From: Corella eumyota
Taxonomy: Eukaryota > Chordata > Ascidiacea > Phlebobranchia > Corellidae
Assembly: GCA_963082875.1 (NCBI GenBank)
Contig: OY720097.1
Coordinates: forward strand, 14,454,501 to 14,518,500
Direction: 5' to 3'
Length of the DNA stretch: 64,000 nucleotides
Under the pieces are notes generated by a model, which saw nothing but the letters and a program-made list of their open reading frames with translations, ran no database searches and was not told the DNA's origin. Shown here piece by piece: positions 42,964-54,130 of the stretch (position 1 is the stretch's first letter; each line of letters opens with the position of its first letter). A program made the translations under genes and the position numbers.

Positions 42964-45900
42964 ATGAATAATTTTGTGTATAAAGTTTTCTTGCTGATTT
43001 TTATTTTAGTATATGTTGATGGATCAAACGTACCAAAAATTAACGAATTTACTTTCCCGAAATTTGCTGAAAAAACTACCAGATACTTGCAAATACAGGT
43101 AAGAAACCGTTTCACAAAAAATATCAAAAAACCAACAATGTACAATAAATGACTTTTGCATCTTTTAGGAACATTTTGATACTTTGGAATTTGTCGACGA
43201 AAAATTAGATGGCCAGACATTGCTTGACACGGTAAATTTTTAAATTAAATTAAAAACATAAAATTGATTTAACTGTTGTTGTAAATTACTAATATTTTGT
43301 TGCGATAAGTCAAAAAATATTTGGTTATTTTCCATTACCACACGGGAAATTTTTTGCCAGTGGCTTAATTACATCATTTACGCAAAGCTCGATATAAATC
43401 GCTTATGTTTTCATTTTTAAATTTAAGTTTTTTTCTTTTTTTTGTATAAAATCGTCTAAATTTAATGCTTTGCAGGAAATATCCTTACTTGAATCAAACT
43501 TTCAAGAGCGAATTGCTGTAGTACAAAATTTGAAAAGTGTAGTCACTAACACATACAACAAAATGCAATCAGAATACAAAGTACAGAATTGTTGCGAACT
43601 CAATAAGAATAAACTGCATCATAACACTGAATTCATAAAACCGGTATATTACACAGTGTTTAATTGAGTAAAACAATTTTTACCTCTGTTTTATTGATTA
43701 CAAATTTTTAAAAATTTATGCAATTAAGAATTAATAACCAAACATAACACACGAAATTTTAATTCATATTGTTGGTTTATTATCACGTTTAATTAGCCCT
43801 TTGATTGTTATATCATTTAAACAACCGTTGAGTTATTGGTTAATTCAGGTAAATGTAAACAATATTTGCAAAAAAATTTCCAACTATGCATCATCCAATG
43901 CAAGTCATCTCAACACCAAGTTTTTAAAAGCATGTCTGCATAACCTACATAATTTACCTGCCTTAAAATGGCAATATTTTGGAAGTGAAGAAGGGGTAAC
44001 AACTTCATTTCCCGCGCAGCATGAAGAATCATGCGGTTGCTACGACAACAGATTTCGGTTTGTGGAATAACTTAAATAATATTTAAAATTTCGCATGGTA
44101 AAATATAAGCTTGAAATCAAAAATACTTTTGTGTTGTTAGTCATTGGTTTGTTTTGATAATAACATGCGCAAACGTTTAAATTGGTTGCGCAATTAAAAA
44201 CACTTTAATTTGCATATAACTAACTAATCGGTCTGTTGTTTTTTTTAGGCCCTGGTATGTTCAAACAAATGTTCCTGGCCCTCGGCAAATTGTTATTTTG
44301 GTTGACACAAGTTCTTCCATGTCCACTAAAAAGGGCTCGAATAGTTTAATCGACGTCGCGAAAGAAGCAGCAAAGATGGTCGTAGATACCTTGAACCCTA
44401 AGGACCAGGTATAATTGTGTAATTTTTTACCGATTTTAGTTAATCTGGACTCATTTTTTTCTTGCCATTTTTTAAATGTTTGTATTTTAAGTTTGCCGCT
44501 TTGGGATTTTCTAATGACGTACAAACTATTCGCTCTTCCTGTTTTGAATACTCGCTGGCCCAGGCAATACCACAAAATCAAGAAAAAGTGAAGAATTTTA
44601 TTAGCGGGCTAAAAGCAAGTGGTAAATAACATTGTTTTATTTTTTCCGTTTTTCATAATGTATTAGATTTTAAATCCAAAAAAGTTTATCTGTGAAATTA
44701 TTTTTAGGTAGTAAAACTCTTTACACTCCTGCTTTAAATAAAGCTTTTGATTATTTGGAAAGTTCTAAAAATAATAACGAAGGTGAGTAAATATTTTACT
44801 TTAAAAAAATTAAAATATAATACGTAAATTGTCTGACGAGATAAAAACAAGTTTATTTTAATATTTTGCGTTTTCTAAACTATTTAAATTATTAGTTTTT
44901 GATCAAGGTGGTGATAATAGAGTCACATGATATAGCCATAGGGCATGCTTTGCCACAACATAGCTGTTTATCAAATATTCTAAAAAGAAATTAAAAACTG
45001 ATGCATAACTTTACTTTTTGTTTTCATTTATCAAAAATGCTGGTGTGGTAATTGCGAAATGCAACGATAAATTTGCCTAATAAAACTTGTAAATAAAAAA
45101 AAAACGATATTTTTTTTTTACCTTTTGTGTGTTTAATTTGCAATTAAAAATCTTTGTTTTTAGACCGAGTCATTTTATTTATGTCGGATGGATCAAACGA
45201 AGATAGCGGTGCACAAATATTAACAACAATCAAAGAAAGAAATGCAAAAGTCAATAATTCTGTTGTAATCATGACATATGGTATTGGGCAAGCGGGTAAA
45301 AATTAGTTCATGCAAAATACATACTTTAACAACTGTATCGTTATTGTTTTTTGTTGTTGTTTAGATTTTCAAATTTTAAACGACATGGCTACTCAAAACT
45401 TTGAATCACATGGAATCTTTGATGTATCAAAGGACATAAAGGTAATTTTATTTAAATTATTCTATTAATTGCCTTTTTAACCCATACTGAGGCTTCTTTC
45501 TAAACTAATGCTTTATAGTTCACAAAGATAGCCTCAACGACCCACTACTAAAAACGGTATAAAACGTCCTTTTTTAATTCTTTTAAACGTATGGTATATT
45601 TTGTAGAGGGGACATTTTATTCATATAACTGAGTCTACTAAATTGAGGGTAGAAATGGCTTCGTACTTTAGTTATTTTGCAAATCACAATCCGCAACACA
45701 ATCAGCCAATCTGGACGGTGCCATATCTTGATAGTTGGGGGTTAGGTATTATTTATAAACAGACAACTAACAGTTAATTTCTAAACATGTAAGGTGTAAC
45801 AAGTAAAGGTCTTTTTTTGTTCAAGGGTTAATGATCACCGCAAGTTTGCCTGTTTATGTTCGAGGAAGTTTTGTTGGAGCTGTCGCAGTCGATGTAACGA

Positions 45901-48900
45901 TTGAAGAATTGTTTGCCGATTCATATTTTAAACATAACCAAATCTCGTATTCATTTGTTTTGGACGAGACAGGTAGAATCAAAGAATTGAAGTTACTTTT
46001 AACTTTTTTATTAAAAACAACTTTATTTATTTTGTAAATTTTGTTAGGTTTGGTCATAAAGCACCCCCTATTTCCATATGTCAATTCTAAATACCCGGTG
46101 TTTGTTGAAGCTACTACTTTTGAAAGAGATTTGGAATTTTTATCAATATTCGAATCTATGAAAAGGTATTGTGTAAAAAAGCCGTTAAATTAAAACAAAC
46201 GATTATTTATGTATATTGAATTTTAAATATTATATCAGTGGCAAATCTGGAACTAAAACTTACTTAGCGACGAGATTTTTACAACAAGGAGACAGTAGAA
46301 AATATGGAGTAAAGCAAGAAAAAGTTCTCTCAACCTACTATTGGAAACATGTAAGCGAATCTTATAATTACCACTTTACAATTTGCAGCTATGAATACAT
46401 AACTTATATTTGCCAACCACTAAACTTAAATGTAACGTAACTTTTTCTTGTAAGATTCCAAACACCAAATTTTCGATGTGTGTAGTTCTAGCAGTTGGTG
46501 ACAAGCTGTCGAAATTGGCACCACAGGGGCCAGCTAATGCAAGTTCTTTTTTGTACCACAGACTGGACGTGATACCTCCTAACAAACCTTGTCGACATAT
46601 TTACGTTTATTCAGCAATGGGCAAGTTTTTTTTATAAATCGACTGTTGTGTATATCACCAGCATTTAAATTAAGGTGTTTTTTATTATGTTTTAAACAAC
46701 CTTTTTTTTAATGTACACAATTAATAAGTTTTGTTTTAATTAGATCAAAGTACAGTGTTTTTATCCGACCGATCATTTTTCGATCCCGTTTATCGTTCAC
46801 AGATAAATGAAACCAAACAAGATGTTTTGGAAATAGTTAACTATATGACTGGAAAAGGCGCTAACACACAACTAATTAAAGTGAGTTTATATATTTTGAA
46901 GAATAAAAAAGTTCAAATAGGTAGTACCGGTTACTAAGAAGATGAAATGATATAGCGATATTACTAAAACATGATGCATCATTTTGTTATTAAACCATAA
47001 TTAAGACTTTGCAGAAAACTAAGTGTTGTATATCTATTTTGAAACGTTTTTATCTAGAGCGGAGTTCGAGCCATTGTGGTTGCCACCCAGTATGCCGATG
47101 AACTATGGAATAACATTGACGAAAATAACGCACTGGAAGAACATATTGCTTGGAGATATATTGGAACAAAAGAGGGATTATTTCGTATCTATCCTGGAGT
47201 TGAGATGCCCAAAGGCTTTGATCCCGTCTTAAGACCTTGGTATTTTTTTTTGGTAAATGTTGGTAGAACAGTTTTTCGAATTTAATTTTACTGAAATGAT
47301 GTTTTGTTCTAGGTATGAGCATGCAATTGCAAATAAAAATGTTACTGTTATAACACCTCCTTATTTGGCTTCGACGGGTGTACTTATTTTAACTATGAGT
47401 CATGCGTTATTAGAAAAAAGGTAAGCTAAAAGATTTTTTAGAATTTTTATTTTATTGTAAAAAAAGTTTAAACTATACAAAGAAAACATTTTTTTAACAA
47501 AATTGAATTTATATTGTGTAAAGATTTTTGGAGTTCATCTAAACTAATTTATTTTTTTAGAAATCATGCCAACGAGTCAAATCAACAGCCTATCACGGAA
47601 GAAATTATAGGGGTTGCAGGAAGTGACATTTTGTTTTCTTATTTTCAAACAATTCTTTCCATAATCTATCCAGTCTGCAACCAAACTAAAAATTACAAGT
47701 TGGTCTTACTTAAATAATAATCTTTCTTAATAGGAACTCTTGTTTTTAAAATACATAAATGTGAATATTACAAAAAAACTTAATGTTTCAGATGCATACT
47801 AATCGATTCAGCAGGATACGTTATATTTTCTGAAGAATTTTCACCATCAGAAACTGTGGATTATGTTGTGAGGCATGTCACCGAGCTGGAACCAGAGGTG
47901 GCAAACGTTTTAGTTGCAGAGCAAGCACTGCTTACAAATAATTGCTCAAATGTCGATCACGGCTCAGTTATTCAACGTACATACATGGTATGATAAATTT
48001 AAAGGTATCCCTTTAATCGTTAACTAATACGTACGAAAGGATGAAAATAACTTAATAATTTACTCTGATACCCCCCCATTCAATTTTTAGGTAAATAGCA
48101 AAAAGATGCCATTCAAAGCGTACACCGGCTCATCTCAATGCTATTTCTTTCATATGACCACGGTTGGGGGAACAAACGCACATTTGATAGTAAGAAACAA
48201 GCAAAAAAATACCACAGACTGTCAATCAGCCATTGGAACTAGATGCTCCTGTGCTGCTAAATTTGTAATTAATTTTATTACCTTCTACCAATATGAATCG
48301 GTCTATTTGTAAATTAAATCGAATGTGTCTTCTTTAAATATTTATACAATGTATTCATATAATGTAGAAGGGAACATGTACTAAGCAATGGACAGGCATG
48401 TTTTGTGAATGCCCCTGTGGAACCAGAAATCCCCACTATCTTACTTGTGAAAACAGATTTGATAGTAAAAGGTAAACATGGTACAATATGTTTTTTATAG
48501 GTTATAATAAATTTACAATTTTTTTTTGTATTTATAAAAGTTAATATTTAGCCTAGTTCATGTTTTTATTTTTGCTTAGTGCACCTCCCTGTTATCCGGA
48601 AAATAAGGTTCTTCATTATTCAACTGAGCGTAAAACTGTTCAACCAAACTTGCCTAGCTGTTATGAAATAAAGTTTCCATATGTTGCTTTATCAAAACCA
48701 ACAAAAACAAGTATGAGAAAATATTTATAGGCTACTCTTTTATTTTTGATATTGTTGTTTAATTAAAAAAATTATGTTCATTTTTTCAGAAGTACAAACA
48801 AGGCACAATATCAAAATAATTGTTGGAAGCATAATCCCCTTATTCATTGTGATACTTGCCACTATTTTTATTATTAAAATAAGATGTTATCCCCCAAAAA

Positions 48901-49244
48901 TTCATCCATATTCAGTTACAAAAAGTGAAATGAATCAAAGGCAAAGTAAATTAAGTTTAAATTCATTGATTTACGATCACAAATCTACAGAAAATAAAAC
49001 GGTAGGTGTTTTATCTATAGTTTTTTTAGAAGTTTATTAATTGTGTTAGAGAGTAACTTATGTGACATTTGTATCTTAGGTTAATAGTATATATCCCTGC
49101 CTGAATAGACCCCTTCCTCCAATACCAGAAAATGTGACTAATCTCCAAAAGCACCATTACATGAACATTAAAAAGCAAGAGGAGATAAACTCGGTCTGTA
49201 GTTATAACAACCCACCTCCAATCAACCCGAATTTTATTGAATAA
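42964..49244 (+). CDS. VWA and double-Cache type I membrane protein (alpha2delta/CACHD1 group)
   Basis: About 25 exons, roughly 1,125 residues. Signal peptide MNNFVYKVFLLIFILVYVDG. A VWA_N-like region ends at YDNRFRPWYVQT, directly followed by a VWA domain with an intact MIDAS DTSSSMS (about residues 205-380; also LFMSDGSNED). A Cache region follows (WTVPYLDSWGLGLMITASLP, VGAVAVDVTIEEL) and a second one later (GVEMPKGFDPVLRPWYEHA). A Cys-rich juxtamembrane part (CSCAAKEGTC..) precedes one transmembrane helix (about residues 1007-1030, IIVGSIIPLFIVILATIFII) and a cytoplasmic tail of about 90 residues with RPLPPIP, a possible SH3 ligand. Relatives are voltage-gated calcium channel accessory subunits. 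The tail favours CACHD1; the canonical MIDAS favours alpha2delta. I cannot decide. Confidence 0.88.
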
Positions 49245-49549
49245 ATATGTTGAATAAATATGGTTGTTTTAATTTTTAAACAATATGTTATTATTTATAT
49301 TTGCATGTAACAAAATTTTTTTATTGTTTTTTAATACCTTTGATAATTTATACTTGTAATAAAAAATTTAACCTTACAATTTATTAAATAAAAAGAAGTT
49401 ATTTATGTATACATATTAGAATTTACAACGTTAATTTAAACGACAATTTATAATATTTTAATACTATTTTAACAATTATTGAACATGTCATTTTCTGTTA
49501 CAACTTTTGTTCGAACCATATTTTAATTTTTTTCTTCTGTGTTAGTAAT
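49245..49549. other. 3' flank of the VWA-Cache gene
   Basis: AT-rich; several AATAAA-like words directly after the stop (GAATAAATATG at 49239 and 49251). It leads into the foldback element. Confidence 0.5.
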
Positions 49550-49557
49550 GCTGTAAT
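49550..49557 (+). repeat. Left 8-bp target-site duplication of the large foldback element
   Basis: GCTGTAAT, repeated exactly at 57207-57214. Confidence 0.85.
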
Positions 49558-49841
49558 ACCACCACCTTTCTGCCAGAGAGCTGGCAGAGAGTAGCAGAGA
49601 ATTTTGCTTAGGCGGATAATTATAAAAAACAGTGATTCCAAAGATTTTATAATCATACAATACAAAAAATAACGGGATAAAATAGCCCCTTCAAAGGAAA
49701 AAAATTAAAACCAAACCTAATATAGAACAAGTTAGCAAGGTTATTAACACTTTAAAATTAAAATTAAATTAAACAAAACATTAAAAAATTGTTAAAAGCA
49801 GGGGTAAACTTTTGTACTGAACTGAAATACGTGTTATTACT

Positions 49842-52800
49842 GACGTCACAAATCGGGGGTTTTGACAACTTACCTATCATGTCGCTTCAATTCTTTTTTT
49901 ATATTTGGTGGAGGACAACCTACCCAACCACGACATACCTTCAAAAAAGTGAACAAAATATTAGAAAGCGGTCAAATACAGGTGTAAACTTTGTGTTTTC
50001 GTAATATACGCTATATAAGTGACGTCACAAATCGGGAGTTTTGACAACTTACCTATCATGTCGCTCCAATTTATTTTTGATATTTTGTGGAGGACAACGT
50101 ACCCAACCACGACATATTTTTAAAAAAGTGAACAAAATATTAGAAAGTGGTCAAATACAGGTGTAAACTTTGTATTTTCGTAATATACGCTATATAAGTG
50201 ACGTCACAAATCGGGGGTTTTGACAACTTACCTATCATGTCGCTTCAATTTATTTTTGATATTTTGTGGAGGGCAACGTACCCAACAACGACATATCTTC
50301 AAAAAAGTGAACAAAATATTAGAAAGTGGTCAAATACAGGTGTAAACTTTGTATTTTCGTAATATACGCTATATAAGTGACGTCACAAATCGGGGGTTTT
50401 GACAACTTACCTATTATGTCGCTTCAATTCTTTTTTTATATTTGGTGGAGGACAACGTATCCAACAACGACATACCTTCAAAAAAGTAAACAAAATATTA
50501 GAAAGTCATCAAATACAGGTGTAAACTTTGTGTTTTCGTAATATACGCTATATAAGTGACGTCACAAATCGGGGGTTTTGACAACTTACCTATCATGTCG
50601 CTCCAATTTATTTTTGATATTTTGTGGAGGACAACGTACCCAACCACGATATATCTTTAAAAAAAGTGAACAAAATATTAGAAAGTGGTCAAATGCAGGT
50701 GTAAACTTTGTATTTTCGTAATATAAGCTATATAAGTGACGTCACAAATCGGGGGTTTTGACAACTTACCTAGCATGTCGCTTCAATTTATTTTTGATAT
50801 TTTGTAAGGAACAAAGCACCCAACCACGACATATCTTCAAAAAAGTGAACAAAATATTAGAAAGTCGTCAAATACAGGTGTAAACTTTGTGTTTTCGTAA
50901 TATACGCTATATAAGTGACGTCACAAATCGAGGGTTTTGACAACTTACCTATCATGTCGCTCCAATTTATTTTTGATATTTTGTAAAGAACAACGCATTT
51001 AATTACCACATATCTTCAAAAAAGTGAACAAAATATTAGAAAGTGGTTAAATACAGGTGTTAACTTTGTATTTTCGTAATATACGCTATACAAGTGACGT
51101 CACAAATCGGGGGTTTTAACAACTTACCTAGCATGTCGCTTCAATTTATTTTTGATATTTTGTAAAGAACAACGCACTTTATTACCACATATCTTCCAAA
51201 AAGTGAACAAAATATTAGAAAGTGGTCAAATGCAGGTGTTAACTTTGTATTTTCGTAATATACGCTATATAAGTGACGTCACCAATCGGGGGTTTTGACA
51301 ACTTACCTACCATGTCGCTCCAATTTATTTTTGATATTTTGTGAAGGACAACGTACACAACAACGACATATTTTTAAAAAAGTGAACAAAATATTAGAAA
51401 GTGGTCAAATGCAGGTGTAAACTTTGTATTTTCGTAATTTACGCTATATAAGTGACGTCACAAATCGGGGGTTGTGACAACTTACCTATCATGTCGCGTC
51501 AATTTATTTTTGATATTTTGTAAAGAACAACGCACTTAATTACCACATATCTTCAAAAAAGTGAACAAACTATTAAAAAGTGGTCAAATACAAGTGTAAA
51601 CTTTGTGTTTTCGTAATATACGCTATATAAGTGACGTCACAAATCGGGGGTTTTGACAACTTACCTATCATGTCGCTCCAATTTATTTTTGATATTTTGT
51701 AAGGAACAACGCACCCAACAACGACATATTTTCAAAAAATTGAACAAAATATTAGAAAGTGGTCAAATACAGGTGTTAACTTTGTATTTTCGTAATATAC
51801 GCTATATAAGAGACGTCACAAATCGGGGGTTTTGACAACTTACCTATCATGTCGCTCCAATTTATTTTTGATATTTTGTAAGGAACAACGCTCCCAACCA
51901 CGACATATTTTCAAAAAAGTGAACAAAATATTAGAAAGTGGTCAAATACAAGTGTAAACTTTGTGTTTTCGTAATATACGCTATATAAGTGACGTCACAA
52001 ATCGGGGGTTTCGACAACTTACCTATCATGTCGCTCCAATTTATTTTTGATATTTTGTAAGGAACAACGCACCCAACAACGACATATTTTCAAAAAATTG
52101 AACAAAATATCAGAAACTGGTCAAATACAGGTGTAAACTTGGTATTTTCGTAATATACGCTATTGTAACATATATGTTTTGTCATGCGTCAGTGGCTCCT
52201 GACACCTGATAGTCTGTATATGCCCTAGTATATCTAATTAATTAACCTTATCAGGATTTCTTGCCCTAAACGGAAATGTAGCGCCGAATGTTGTATGTAG
52301 CGCCTACCAAAAGGTTAGTGCTGACTTGGGTGCGGTTAGGTGTAGTTGTGTTGTTTTTATACTGTTTTATTACTCTTATGTTTTTATTGCAAGTATTGTT
52401 TTAGTAGTTTTTATCGAATATTAAAAGTAAGTTTACACACCTACCGTACATGTTAATATAAATAACAGAGTTAGCTAACTTGGTTTTTACGGTGGACCGT
52501 TAAAGCGGGGTATCCTAGGCTTTACTAAATTAGGGAGATCGTCTCGTCCTACTAAACAGTTAAGGGTGAGGGTTTAATACAATTAGGACCTTTATTATAT
52601 CGCCACCTAAACGTTAGGCTAAATTACGAGACTATCAAACTTATCTTGTAACACTATATAAGTGACGTCACAAATCGGGGGTTTTGACAACTTACCTATC
52701 ATGTCGCTCCAATTTATTTTTGATATTTTGTGGAGGACAACGTACCTAACAACGACATATTTTTAAAAAAGTGAACAAAATATTAGAAAGTGGTCAAATG

Positions 52801-53252
52801 CAGGTGTAAACTTTGTATTTTCGTAATATACGCTATATAAGTGACGTCACAAATCGGGGGTTTTGACAACTTACCTATCATGTCGCGTCAATTTATTTTT
52901 GATATTTTGTAAAGAACAACGCACTTAATTACCACATATCTTTAAAAAAGTGAACAAAATATTAGAAAATGGTCAAATACAGGTGTTAACTTTGTATTTT
53001 CGTAATATACGCTATATAAGTGACGTCACAAATCGGGGATTTTGACAACTTACCTATCATGTCGCTCCAATTTATTTTTGATATTTTGTAAGGAACAACG
53101 CACCCAACCACGACATATTTTCAAAAAAGGGAACAAAATATTAGAAAGTGGTCAAATACAGGTGTAAACTTTGTATTTTCGTAATATACGCTATAGAAGT
53201 GACGTCACAAATCGGGGGTTTTGACAACTTACCTATTATGTCGCTCCAATTT
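49842..53252 (+). repeat. Left array of 179-bp units, 17 copies
   Basis: The word GACGTCAC recurs at 49842, 50021, 50200, 50379, 50558, 50738, 50917, 51096, 51275, 51454, 51633, 51812, 51991, then after the LTR insertion at 52664, 52843, 53022 and 53201. Spacing is 179 bp, once 180. Units contain AATCGGGGGTTTTGACAACT and AAAATATTAGAAAGTGGTCA. All but one (51812) have TGACGTCA. Confidence 0.93.
52164..52653. mobile_element. Solo LTR nested in the left array
   Basis: A 490-bp insert that begins TGTAACA and ends TGTAACA, the TG...CA form of LTR ends, flanked by the 4-bp duplication CTAT (52160-52163 and 52654-52657). No internal retrovirus-like region is present, so it is a solo LTR. The family cannot be assigned. 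It has no partner in the right arm, so it arrived after the palindrome formed and is the younger insertion. Confidence 0.72.
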
Positions 53253-54130
53253 TGATAATCACACTTGTTAAAAGTATGCTAGACTGTTCTTTACAATCGG
53301 TTTTAACCAACAACCTTACTCTAAGTTTAATAGAACAAGATTTTAAGGAACTTAAATAAACAAATCTTTATTGTAAACGTAGTTCTGGTTTGGACCATTT
53401 CGTAAAGCAATATCATAAAGAAATTATTGAAACCGAAAACAGTTTTCAAGCGAATTCATTAATTTAAAAATGGGTAGGAAACTTATTAAGGAAAATAAAA
53501 CATATGCAAAAACACAACCTTTAAAGCAAAAAAGAAGTCCCCATTTAAAATGACGCTGTTGGTGGTTTCTTCATTTAAAAAGCAAAAACGCAGAAACAAG
53601 GGATTTTACACGAATCAGCGAAAAGGCTAAAATTTGAAAATACGTCATCAAATTCACGGCCTTTACCATCGGTAGATTAACAAAATTTATTACAAAAACA
53701 CTCCATAAACCAATTAAAAATTAAAACAATTGAGATGATACATGCTGACATTTAAAATATTACGAATCTAATTGGTCTATACGATACTTTTTTAAAGTTA
53801 CCAATTTTTGTGATATCGCTTTTAAAAATGTTGATAATCAAAATATACATTGGCTTGACTTGGCAACAATAATTTATTATCACTCCAATGATATGCATAA
53901 TAAAATAATGCAATATTACATTAATTACAACATCTGTTGGTTTTCAAAATACGTCGTCGATGCCTATTTAACTTCTTTAGTGCATGTGGATAATTTTTCT
54001 TACTTAGCTATTTTAAATAGAATTAAATTATTAAAACACCCTTTAAAATTTGGAAAAATTATATTTAATTAGGATGACACTTTACAAAATTGCAAATTTT
54101 TTCCAAAATTGTGGAATGAACATTTTATGT
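53253..54130. other. Unique core of the foldback element
   Basis: About 880 bp between the two arrays, AT-rich. It holds short coding-like stretches such as a 27-residue basic frame starting MGRKLIKENKTYAK at 53470, and a 70-residue plus-strand frame at 53860-54072. None matches a family I know. It may be the remains of an internal gene or captured sequence. Confidence 0.45.
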
